From: Gammaproteobacteria bacterium
GTDB lineage: Bacteria; Pseudomonadota; Gammaproteobacteria; Pseudomonadales; Pseudohongiellaceae
DNA: 64,000 nt
Assembly: GCA_029253585.1 (NCBI GenBank)
Contig: JAQWZF010000018.1
Coordinates: 186,001 to 250,000 of the forward strand
Direction: 5' to 3'
Shown: positions 35,069 through 43,031 of the stretch, in pieces
Position numbering within the stretch: the stretch's first letter is position 1
Layout: each line of letters opens with the position of its first letter
Made by a program: the position numbers and the translations under genes
The notes under the pieces: generated by a model
Databases searched by the model: none
Seen by the model: the letters and a program-made list of their open reading frames with translations, nothing else
Told to the model about the DNA's origin: nothing

Positions 35069-37051
35069 ATGAGCGAGAAGTCGAGTATGGAGATAGAGGC
35101 GAAGGATCTGGCCGAGACAGAGGCGGCGAAGATGCGCTACAGAGATCTATCATTCCGCTGGCAGATGGTGATGGCAGCAATGACCGCTTGTTCTATTGCG
35201 CTGGCTATCAATCAGATATTTAACCTCGGGTTCTTCGTCGGATATGTGATGCTCGATAGCCGCTATATGTACCTGATCACTGGGATCATGCTGAGCATGG
35301 TCTTTATTACCTTTCCTGCAAACAAAAGAAGTCCTAGGCATGTTCCCTGGTATGACGTGGCAATCATGCTGATCATCGCTGTCATATTTTCCTATTTCGC
35401 CTTCTATGCAGAGCGTATCGTTCTGGAAGCGTGGGAATACTCGGCACCGCCTTTAGGCATCTGGCTGGCAATGATTACCTGGGCGATCGTGTTGGAGGGG
35501 GGTCGTCGCGCCGGTGGCTGGCCGGTGTTTTTCATCGTGGTAGTGTTCTCCTTCTATCCAACCTTTGCAGACTCGTTACCGAATGTGATCGCCGCGCTTA
35601 GTATCCCGGTTCAGGACGCAGCCATATTCCATGTGTTAGGTGAAGAGAGCCTCTTTGGAATTCCGATGCGCGTATTCGCGCAACTTGTGTTTGGTTTTCT
35701 TGTCTTCGGAATATCGCTGCAATATACAGGCGGCGGCCCCTTCTTTATTAATCTGGCCTTTGCCTTGCTGGGCCACAAGCGAGGCGGTCCTGCCAAGGTG
35801 TCCATCTTCTCTAGCGGCCTGATGGGTTCTATGAGTGGTGGGCCAATCAGTAATGTGCTGACTACGGGCCCACTTTCCATACCTGCTATGCGCCGAGTAG
35901 GTTTTTCGAAGGAATATGCGTCTGGTGTCGAAGCCTGCGCCTCTACGGGTGGCGTATTCATGCCGCCGATAATGGGAGCGACGGCCTTTGTCATGGCGAG
36001 TTTCCTGAACATCAGTTATGTAACAGTCGCTATCGCCGCGATCGTGCCCTCGGTGCTGTATTTCTTCGGTCTGTTTATGCAGATAGATGCCTATGCGGCG
36101 CGGGAAAATCTGGCGGGGCTGCCGCGTGAGGAGCTGCCTAAGATTGGACAAGTATTTAAGGATGGCTGGTATTTCCTCGCGGTATTTGCCGCCCTGATTT
36201 GGATGCTGGTCTTTCTGCAGCGTGAGGCGGTAGCGCCTTTCTACGCGACAGCGCTTCTGTTGGTTATTAATCAATTTACCAGTCATCGTCTGTCGCTAGA
36301 CAAGTTTATGCAGCTAGTCGCTACCATGGGTAAGCTGCTGGCGGAACTTGCCGGTATTCTTGCCGCGATAGGTCTCATCATCGGTGGGCTTGCGGTTACA
36401 GGCATCGCGGGGACGATCGCGAATGACCTGGTCTATCTAGCCGGCGAAAATACCCTGGTGCTGCTATTGATGGGCGCGCTGACCAGTTTTATCTTGGGTA
36501 TTGGCATGACTGTAACGGCGGCCTATATTTTTCTCGCTATCGTTCTGGTTCCTGCCTTGACTAACTCGGGGCTAAATCCATTAGCGAGTCATATGTTCGT
36601 TATGTACTGGGGGATGCTAAGTTTTATTACGCCTCCCGTAGCCCTGGCAGCATTCGCGGCGGCCTCTGTCGCCCATGTATCGCCGATGCGAGCGGGTCTC
36701 GCGGCTATGCGCCTGGGTGCGATTATCTATTTTGTTCCCTTCTTCTTCGTTTTTAATCCTGCGTTGCTGTTGCAGGGCAGTGCTATGGAGAACCTACAGG
36801 CGGTATCGACCGCTCTTGTTGGTGTGGCTCTAGTTTCTGCCGCCCTTCAGGGCTACCTGATCGGTATCGGACATCTGGGGAAGGAAAGTATGGGGATGTT
36901 CGTGCGCATATTCATTGGTCTGTCTGGTCTGACCTTAGCCTTGCCCGCCGGCGGCATGTTCGGTTTCAGCCAGGTATTTCTATTTGTTCTAGCGGCTATC
37001 TTTATGGGTGTAGGCTTAACGGCAAGGAAATTTTTCGCAGCTGATGTCTAG
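35069..37051 (+). CDS. TRAP transporter fused permease (DctQM, 4TM/12TM)
   Basis: 660 aa with about 16-17 membrane segments. The first 180 residues form the small DctQ-like part; the rest is the DctM-like channel, with GGPISNVLTTGPLSIPAM and ASTGGVFMPPIMGATAFVMA, the conserved cation-binding hairpin, repeated later around LGIGMTVTAAYIFLAIVLVP. It pairs with the TAXI binding protein just upstream to import a carboxylate with sodium or protons. A long antisense open frame here is only a composition effect. Confidence 0.9.
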   Translation: MSEKSSMEIEAKDLAETEAAKMRYRDLSFRWQMVMAAMTACSIALAINQIFNLGFFVGYVMLDSRYMYLITGIMLSMVFITFPANKRSPRHVPWYDVAIMLIIAVIFSYFAFYAERIVLEAWEYSAPPLGIWLAMITWAIVLEGGRRAGGWPVFFIVVVFSFYPTFADSLPNVIAALSIPVQDAAIFHVLGEESLFGIPMRVFAQLVFGFLVFGISLQYTGGGPFFINLAFALLGHKRGGPAKVSIFSSGLMGSMSGGPISNVLTTGPLSIPAMRRVGFSKEYASGVEACASTGGVFMPPIMGATAFVMASFLNISYVTVAIAAIVPSVLYFFGLFMQIDAYAARENLAGLPREELPKIGQVFKDGWYFLAVFAALIWMLVFLQREAVAPFYATALLLVINQFTSHRLSLDKFMQLVATMGKLLAELAGILAAIGLIIGGLAVTGIAGTIANDLVYLAGENTLVLLLMGALTSFILGIGMTVTAAYIFLAIVLVPALTNSGLNPLASHMFVMYWGMLSFITPPVALAAFAAASVAHVSPMRAGLAAMRLGAIIYFVPFFFVFNPALLLQGSAMENLQAVSTALVGVALVSAALQGYLIGIGHLGKESMGMFVRIFIGLSGLTLALPAGGMFGFSQVFLFVLAAIFMGVGLTARKFFAADV

Positions 37052-37220
37052 TGCGCTGTAGGAAGTGATGGAGCACATTGCTTTCGCCAGATTCCTGATT
37101 TAATCTGTTTTAGTGTGGCGCGCTGGTGAGAAAGTCTAAGGACGATTTCTATCGAGCCTGCCTCTTTTTATCCAGTTACTATGAATTGTATTTAGCCACT
37201 CTCCCCAAGAGGGATTTAAA

Positions 37221-38345
37221 GTGATCTCCGTCTCCGTGTCTGGTAAACAAGATTCTTTGTTCGCCCAAGCAGCGCAGCCTAGCCTCATTGGTCTGTGCCT
37301 GCGTCCCGCGCTTGGTCTCGTGTTTATTCTCTGCTCTGGCTCGCTATCGGCGCAGCTAGAGCCAATCAATGAAAGGCCGAACCCTTTTTCCAGTGTGGAC
37401 AATTGGGCGACTCTGCCCGATGGTCGTGAATGGGGCTCGACAGCGGGCGTCGACATGGATCCGGACGGACGCCATCTTTGGGCTATCGATCGCTGTGGTG
37501 CTAATAGCTGCATCGGCTCTAGCGTCGACCCCATTGTGAAGATTGACCCGAACGGGAATGTCGTCGCATCGATGGGGGGTGGCTTGATGTTGTTTCCCCA
37601 TGGGCTGCACGTAGATCGTGATGGCAATATCTGGGTAACCGATGGTCAGGGTCCGCGCGCTAACGATCCGACAACTACGGGCATGGGGCACGCAGTGTAT
37701 AAGTTAAGCCCCGAAGGTGAAGTGCTACTGACTCTTGGGCAGCCGGGAGTTGCCGGTGATGGGACGGATGCTTTGCTGGAAACACCCTGTGATGTGGTTA
37801 CCGATGCCGACGGCAATATTTATGTGGGCGATGGCCACAGCGGCCAGAATACCGATGCGACGTCGGCGACCGTTGCGCGCATCGTCAAGTTCGATCGCAA
37901 TGGCAATATGATCAAGTATTGGGGAGGGTGGGGTTCGGATGCGGGTAAGCTGAAGACACCCCATGCATTGGATATCGATTCGCGTAATAGATTAATTGTA
38001 GGCGATAGAGGCAATAACCGTTTGCAGATATTTGATCTGGATGGCAACTACATAGGCGAATTCAAGTCCTTTAGCCGACCTAGTGGGATCTATATTACTG
38101 CCGACGATACGATCTATGTTGCAGATTCGGAGTCCGAGTTCGATGAAGAGCGGAACCCTGGCTGGCATGCAGGTATTCGAGTAGGCAGCTTGCTGGATGG
38201 CATTGTCGACTATTTTATCGATGGAACCGTGGAAGATTACCCCGAAGGCTCGAACCCCGAGGGTGTGGCTGTGGACTCGGCGGGCAATGTATTTGGTGCG
38301 GTAGTGTCTGGCGGCGGCTCGCTGGTAAAATCATCTCGCCGATAG
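37221..38345 (+). CDS. Secreted NHL propeller, peptidyl-alpha-hydroxyglycine amidating-lyase type
   Basis: 374 aa with a signal peptide ending about SLSAQ. The mature part is an NHL six-bladed propeller with blade sequences such as FPHGLHVDRDGNIWVTDGQ, TPCDVVTDADGNIYVGDG and TPHALDIDSRNRLIVGDRGNNRLQIF. The PHGL and PHAL histidines correspond to the metal/catalytic region of PAL, the lyase half of peptide alpha-amidating enzyme. The start is GTG preceded by AGAGGG. PHM-like monooxygenases lie elsewhere in the window, but there is no direct proof that this acts on hydroxyglycine peptides. Confidence 0.7.
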   Translation: MISVSVSGKQDSLFAQAAQPSLIGLCLRPALGLVFILCSGSLSAQLEPINERPNPFSSVDNWATLPDGREWGSTAGVDMDPDGRHLWAIDRCGANSCIGSSVDPIVKIDPNGNVVASMGGGLMLFPHGLHVDRDGNIWVTDGQGPRANDPTTTGMGHAVYKLSPEGEVLLTLGQPGVAGDGTDALLETPCDVVTDADGNIYVGDGHSGQNTDATSATVARIVKFDRNGNMIKYWGGWGSDAGKLKTPHALDIDSRNRLIVGDRGNNRLQIFDLDGNYIGEFKSFSRPSGIYITADDTIYVADSESEFDEERNPGWHAGIRVGSLLDGIVDYFIDGTVEDYPEGSNPEGVAVDSAGNVFGAVVSGGGSLVKSSRR

Positions 38346-38346
38346 G

Positions 38347-38652
38347 CTAGCCTCTGCTTCTCGAGTTCGCATAGCGCGTAAGCATTTCGGGATCATTGTG
38401 TAGTTGTTTCTCGATAACGTTGATGAGATCGCCCTTGGATACCTGGCCATAGTTCGCGATCAGGTCGGAGCTGAAAATAAGCGATACAAATAGGGAAACG
38501 AAAAACATCAGATAGAGGAAAGGGAGCTCTACACCTAACAGCCGTAGTGCCGCCGAAAACAGCAGCCCGAAGATAAGGAAAGATCGCAGTGCAGCCTCGC
38601 GGTGAATCTGACGCTTGGCACGGACTATGAGTTGGAAGTCTCTTTCATTCAT
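38347..38652 (-). CDS. Small two-TM membrane protein of unknown function
   Basis: 101 aa. Charged N-terminal helix (NERDFQLIVRAKRQIHREAA), two hydrophobic segments (about 25-43 and 47-66) and a C-terminal acidic/basic tail. It is not recognised. The ATG at 38652 is preferred to a TTG nine bases upstream. Its stop is two bases from the stop of the propeller gene (convergent). Confidence 0.55.
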   Translation of the reverse strand: MNERDFQLIVRAKRQIHREAALRSFLIFGLLFSAALRLLGVELPFLYLMFFVSLFVSLIFSSDLIANYGQVSKGDLINVIEKQLHNDPEMLTRYANSRSRG

Positions 38653-38793
38653 GTCGATCAACCCAATGCGCTGTGCGCACTCCTCAATGTTTGATTTCTG
38701 ATCACCACTTTATACCTAATAATAGTAGATTCGAGCAACAAACGATAAATTTCAAGGCGCGTGCAGCAAATAACATTCGAGGGATTACAGATA

Positions 38794-39189
38794 ATGCAGA
38801 TTCAAAAGGGATATAAGCAGTTAGTTGAAGAGGCCGAAAAAAACCTGGAAGCCATTGATTCGGCTGAGCTAAACGCTAAGTTGCAGGGCTTAGATGAAAC
38901 ACTGCTGCTTATCGACCTTAGAGACGTGCGTGAGCTTAAGCGCGAAGGGAAGATTCCAGGGGCCTTGCACATTCCCCGTGGCATGCTTGAGTTCTGGATT
39001 GATCCCGATAGCCCCTACTACAGGGCCGAATTCGATAAGGCCGAGGAGCTGATCCTTTACTGCAATAAAGGTTGGCGATCCGCACTGGCGGCCCAATCGC
39101 TGCAGGCCATGGGAGTGGAGAATATTACGCATCTTCAGGGTGGTATGGAGCAGTGGTTGAAGGATGGTGGCGAGGCGCAGCTGAATTAA
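38794..39189 (+). CDS. Rhodanese-domain protein
   Basis: 131 aa single rhodanese module with the active-site loop CNKGWRSA, whose Cys would carry the persulfide, the substrate-binding LLIDLRDVRELKREG strand-turn and the ending GGMEQWL. The ATG at 38794 is preferred over an upstream GTG because GAGGG precedes it. It is likely a cytosolic sulfur carrier or transferase, with partner unknown. Confidence 0.8.
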   Translation: MQIQKGYKQLVEEAEKNLEAIDSAELNAKLQGLDETLLLIDLRDVRELKREGKIPGALHIPRGMLEFWIDPDSPYYRAEFDKAEELILYCNKGWRSALAAQSLQAMGVENITHLQGGMEQWLKDGGEAQLN

Positions 39190-39266
39190 ATTTAGCCTAA
39201 GGTAGACGCTAGCACAGGACTCTGGCTATGATGTCGCGACCAATAAAAGGCGCGAGGATAATGGCT

Positions 39267-40349
39267 ATGACGACCAAATCCAATATGATTGGCAACTCGG
39301 CAATTTTCAGCCGACGCGCAGTACTCAAAGCAATTCCAGCACTTACACTAAGCCCCACACTGCTTGCACAATCGGTGTCACCGATTGCGGTGCGCAAATT
39401 ACACAGTTTTGGCATGCGCGTCTCCAACATGGAGCGGGCGCTGCGATTCTATCAGGACATATTCGGCGCAGCGATTCAGTCGAGGCAGGGAGACACAGTC
39501 TGTCTGCGGATTGGTGATGGCCCCAGATTCTTCTCATTGACACCGGTGCAAGCTGGCGAGCAGCCCGGATTTAGCCACATAGGTCTCAGTTTGGAGAATT
39601 TCGATCTGGAGTCAGTGCGCGATCAGTTGGACGCGTTTGGCATTTCGCGGCGCAGGCAGCCAGGCCCGAAGCAGGCTTCTCTCGATGTAGCAATGCAGTC
39701 CTGGACTACCACACGTGGGAAGCGCGAGGGCGGATCGACGTCAGGCACCGAGGAGCTGTTTTTCGCAGACATCGAGGGCTTGATATATCAACTCTCTGGA
39801 TCAGATCACTGCGGTGGTGCCGGTGACGACGGTGCCGTATGTGAGCGAGTGGAAGAGGCAGCAACTTCTGGTTTGTTTCGCTCCATTGATGTGAGTCACT
39901 TTACAAATTTCCTTGCTAACAAAGATCGGGCCAATGCATTCTACACGCGCATTTTCGGGCTGGGCTTTCAGGCCTACCAGGGCCCTGCATCACCCATAGT
40001 CGGTGTTGGTGACGGAATACAGTTCCTAATGTATGTAGGTGGAGATCAGACGGGAGCACCGGTGCAGCCGGGGCGAGTGGATCATGTATGCCTCAGCATC
40101 GATGATTTCGATGTGGATGGCGTCATAGCAAAACTGGAAGACTATGGTTTTACTGCCCGGCAGAGTGCGGATAATACACCGCCTATGGTGCACTGGATTA
40201 GCATGCGTATGCCTAATCGTGGTGGCATCGAAGGTGGCACGCCTGAGGTCTATTTCTCAGACCCCGATGGAATTCGAATTCAGGTTCAGGATGCCGTCTA
40301 TTGTGGTGGTGGTGGATACCTTGGTGATGATTGTAGCGCCCCAGCCTAG
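39267..40349 (+). CDS. Exported VOC (glyoxalase/dioxygenase fold) protein
   Basis: About 360 aa. A Tat-type leader with SRRAVLKA and a hydrophobic stretch ending LLAQS is followed by two VOC modules: one from HSFGMRVSNMERALRFYQDIFG, the other from IDVSHFTNFLANKDRANAFYTRIFG. Each half retains His and Glu positions (FSHIGLS and VDHVCLS) that could bind metal. A cysteine-rich tail (YCGGGGYLGDDC) is unusual. GAGG at good spacing favours the ATG at 39267 over those at 39228 and 39261. The substrate is unknown. Confidence 0.7.
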   Translation: MTTKSNMIGNSAIFSRRAVLKAIPALTLSPTLLAQSVSPIAVRKLHSFGMRVSNMERALRFYQDIFGAAIQSRQGDTVCLRIGDGPRFFSLTPVQAGEQPGFSHIGLSLENFDLESVRDQLDAFGISRRRQPGPKQASLDVAMQSWTTTRGKREGGSTSGTEELFFADIEGLIYQLSGSDHCGGAGDDGAVCERVEEAATSGLFRSIDVSHFTNFLANKDRANAFYTRIFGLGFQAYQGPASPIVGVGDGIQFLMYVGGDQTGAPVQPGRVDHVCLSIDDFDVDGVIAKLEDYGFTARQSADNTPPMVHWISMRMPNRGGIEGGTPEVYFSDPDGIRIQVQDAVYCGGGGYLGDDCSAPA

Positions 40350-40395
40350 GGCTGATGGTTGGATGATCGATTATGTTTAATTTCGAGGGAGTAGT

Positions 40396-41412
40396 ATGGA
40401 GCATCGGTATATAGGAAAGAGTGGTTTGAGAGTCAGCCCAATCTGTATGGGAACGATGAGTTTCGGCAGTTGGAGTGATAAGAAAGAGTCCTTCAAAATT
40501 CTTGAAGAGTCTTATGAACGTGGAATTAACTTTTTCGATACAGCCGAGGTGTACCCGGTTCCCCCGTCGGCAGAAACTGTAGGTGTAACTGAGCAAATAT
40601 TTGGCGAATGGGTTAAAACCAAGCCCAGAGATTCTCTGATCATAGCAACGAAGGTTGCGGGTGCGGCCGCGGGCTGGTTTGTTCCACCTATCCGCCACGG
40701 CCTGACGGCCCTAGATAGGTTTCATATCGAAACAGCCGTAGAAGGTTCTCTGCGTAGAATGCATATCGATTATATCGATCTCTATCAGGTGCACTGGCCC
40801 GATCCTGTCGTACCCATAGATGAGTCTATGGAGGCATTGGACAGACTAGTGCAGGCGGGCAAGGTTCGCTATGTAGGTACCTCCAACGAAAATGCTTATG
40901 GATTGACCAAGGCCAACACGGTTGCAGAATACGGGGGATTCGCTCGTTTTCAGTCAATACAGAATAATTTTTCTCTCTTAAATCGTCGTTTTCTGGATGA
41001 GTTGGCTGAAGTATGTAGAAGAGAGCATGTGTCACTCCTGCCTTACTCTCCGATTGGGGGAGGTGTGCTAAGTGGTAAATATAATCAGCCAGAAGTACCT
41101 AAAAATTCTCGCTTTAGTGAGTATGGCGATGCCGATCCGCGACAGCGAGCCATGGCGAGTCGTTTTGTGAACGAGGGGACTCTGGCGTCTACCGCAAAAT
41201 ATATGGAAATAGCAAAAGAGGCGGGCATGTCGCCTGTTACGCTGGCCACAGCCTGGAGTATGAATTTCGATTTCGTTGCATCGACCATTATTGGAGCGCG
41301 TACTGCAGGTCAGCTAAAGGATTCGCTGGCAGCACTAGATGTAAAATTAAGCGATGAGACAATGAAGCAGTGCGATGAAGTTCATAAGCAAATCCTTTAT
41401 CCGATGGGTTAG
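40396..41412 (+). CDS. Aldo/keto reductase (Tas-like)
   Basis: 338 aa NADPH-dependent TIM-barrel oxidoreductase. The tetrad is visible: Asp and Tyr in FFDTAEVYPVPPS, Lys in IIATKVAG and His in YQVHWPD. The SLLPYSPIGGGVLSGKY cofactor segment is intact. The AEVYPVP and QVHWP wording matches the Tas-like subgroup. GAGGGAG seven bases upstream supports the start. Its 3' end overlaps the next gene by 38 bases. Confidence 0.85.
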   Translation: MEHRYIGKSGLRVSPICMGTMSFGSWSDKKESFKILEESYERGINFFDTAEVYPVPPSAETVGVTEQIFGEWVKTKPRDSLIIATKVAGAAAGWFVPPIRHGLTALDRFHIETAVEGSLRRMHIDYIDLYQVHWPDPVVPIDESMEALDRLVQAGKVRYVGTSNENAYGLTKANTVAEYGGFARFQSIQNNFSLLNRRFLDELAEVCRREHVSLLPYSPIGGGVLSGKYNQPEVPKNSRFSEYGDADPRQRAMASRFVNEGTLASTAKYMEIAKEAGMSPVTLATAWSMNFDFVASTIIGARTAGQLKDSLAALDVKLSDETMKQCDEVHKQILYPMG

Positions 41413-42226
41413 TATTGCCGGTCTCTTAGCTGTGACTCTAGCATCCTTGACACAGCTCAGAGCGCAGACAGTGCATATCGCACATTGTATGGCTGGCTGC
41501 CCTGAAAATGATGGTGGCGTTTCGCTCGATGCTAGCGAGCTTCTCGTGCGGCAGCTGTTTGTAGCCTCCATCAACAGTCGCACTGGCCTTTCAGATTGGC
41601 AAGCCTATAGAGTGCTTGCCGACAGCGTTGGTGTCGCTTCCCTATTGCCGCGCGTCTGGTATGAAGATTCATTGGTATCTCCCAATGTTGCCTCTGCTGA
41701 TGTCATCGATGACGATCAGCAGTTCGTGCAAGCACTACCGATTGACGTGGAAGAGCGCAGCTATCAGTTGAATGAAATCAATATCTTACCCGAGGATCAG
41801 GGGCGGTTGGTGCCGATGAGCAGCTTTGCCGGCACTCCCTATTGGTCGGAGCTGAACTTTCTCAGCAATATGGCAGCTCTTCCTTTCGAACTGCGAACAG
41901 GGAGTTGGTCCCGGCTCGATCAGGCGATCAATGCCTTAGCGAATCAGACCGGTGAGGTCTTTGTCGTCACCGGGCCTATCTTGGATGACTTGGGGAGGGC
42001 GGGCGATGATGTGCTGATAAACCCTTCGGCCTATTTTAAAGTCATAAATACCCGCTCTGCGATGAGTGCTTTCATTTTTAGTAGCGATGTTCAGCAGCAT
42101 GTGAATTTCTGTGATCAGCTAAGTACTAGGGAAGTTGTGGAGGAGCGGACGGGACTCGGCTTGTTTCCGCAGCGGGAGAATGACTTTACTGATACTCTTC
42201 ATGCACAATTAGGTTGCGCACCCTGA
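41375..42226 (+). CDS. Secreted DNA/RNA non-specific endonuclease-fold protein, catalytic His absent
   Basis: 283 aa, leader about 1-30 (ending LRAQT). The core follows the NUC1/Serratia nuclease pattern: PEDQGRLVPMSSF (140-151) in place of the usual DRGHLAPAAD, then FLSNMAALPFELRTGSW in place of NMSPQ...LNxGxW, and GEVFVVTGP. The catalytic His of DRGH is Arg144. N165, the magnesium ligand, remains, but the second conserved Asn is replaced (LN to LR). It is likely a pseudoenzyme or has another role. It overlaps the AKR gene by 38 bases in another frame. Confidence 0.65.
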   Translation: MKFISKSFIRWVSIAGLLAVTLASLTQLRAQTVHIAHCMAGCPENDGGVSLDASELLVRQLFVASINSRTGLSDWQAYRVLADSVGVASLLPRVWYEDSLVSPNVASADVIDDDQQFVQALPIDVEERSYQLNEINILPEDQGRLVPMSSFAGTPYWSELNFLSNMAALPFELRTGSWSRLDQAINALANQTGEVFVVTGPILDDLGRAGDDVLINPSAYFKVINTRSAMSAFIFSSDVQQHVNFCDQLSTREVVEERTGLGLFPQRENDFTDTLHAQLGCAP

Positions 42227-42305
42227 ACTCACGTTATTGAAGCGTGGGCTACGATAGCGCAACAGAGTAAAAGCGCGAATTAAAAACTACAGAGAATAAC
42301 CATCT

Positions 42306-43016
42306 ATGCAATTCGTAATAGAACAACAAGAACCGATTACAGTTCCAGTGCGGACAAGCCCCGATACCGAAGTCAGCGAGCAGAGCCCTAAATTTCCAGT
42401 ACATCGTATCTATTGTGTTGGCAGAAACTATGGCGAGCATGTAAAGGAGATGGGGGGAGATCCCAAGGAAGAGCCGCCAATATTTTTTAGTAAGCCGGCA
42501 AGCGCCTGTGTCATATTCAATCAGGATGTAGCCTATCCACAGGCCACCAAGGAATTGCATCATGAGGTGGAGCTGGTCGTTGCCCTGAAATCTGGCGGCA
42601 AAGATATTTCGCCGGTCTCTGCGATAAACTGCGTGTATGGCTACGCTGTTGGCATCGATTTCACCCGGCGCGATCTACAAGCGATCGCCAAGGACAAGGG
42701 CCGGCCCTGGGACGTTGCCAAGGGTTTTGATCAGTCTGCGCCAATTTCGGCGATTCTGCCGGCGAGTGAGGTTTCACGGCTTAGTGATGTTGAGATTTCG
42801 CTTAAAGTTAACGGTGAAAAGCGGCAGCAGGCACAGCTTAGCGATATGATTTGGTCGGTTCCTGAAATAATCTGCGAGCTATCAAAATTCTTCGAGCTAA
42901 AACCCGGAGATATTATCTATACCGGAACGCCTTCGGGTGTGACTGCTGTAATCAAGGGTGACCGTATCACTGCTTCGGTGGCGGGTATAGGATCTCTGGA
43001 CTTCAAGATAGTATAG
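42306..43016 (+). CDS. Fumarylacetoacetate-hydrolase-family protein (FAHD1-like acylpyruvase)
   Basis: 236 aa. VGRNYGEHVKEMGGDP at the N-terminus, HHEVELVVAL (metal-binding Glu residues), GYAVGIDFTRRDLQ (Asp ligand), AKGFDQSAPI and the ending KPGDIIYTGTPSGV match the FAHD1/YcgM group, which cleaves acylpyruvates or decarboxylates oxaloacetate. It sits alone upstream of an SLC13 transporter gene by 15 bases, so co-transcription with a dicarboxylate carrier is plausible. Confidence 0.85.
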   Translation: MQFVIEQQEPITVPVRTSPDTEVSEQSPKFPVHRIYCVGRNYGEHVKEMGGDPKEEPPIFFSKPASACVIFNQDVAYPQATKELHHEVELVVALKSGGKDISPVSAINCVYGYAVGIDFTRRDLQAIAKDKGRPWDVAKGFDQSAPISAILPASEVSRLSDVEISLKVNGEKRQQAQLSDMIWSVPEIICELSKFFELKPGDIIYTGTPSGVTAVIKGDRITASVAGIGSLDFKIV

Positions 43017-43031
43017 GCAGAACCATTTTCT

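Noticed and set aside
35636-36286. Open frame of 216 codons on the minus strand
   Set aside because: It lies wholly within the TRAP permease gene, has no export or domain signal and reads as a low-complexity Arg/His/Gln-rich chain, a shadow of the membrane-protein codons.
40213-40698. Minus-strand open frame of 161 codons
   Set aside because: It runs antisense over the end of the VOC gene and the start of the aldo/keto reductase gene, both well supported; composition is rich in Arg and His.
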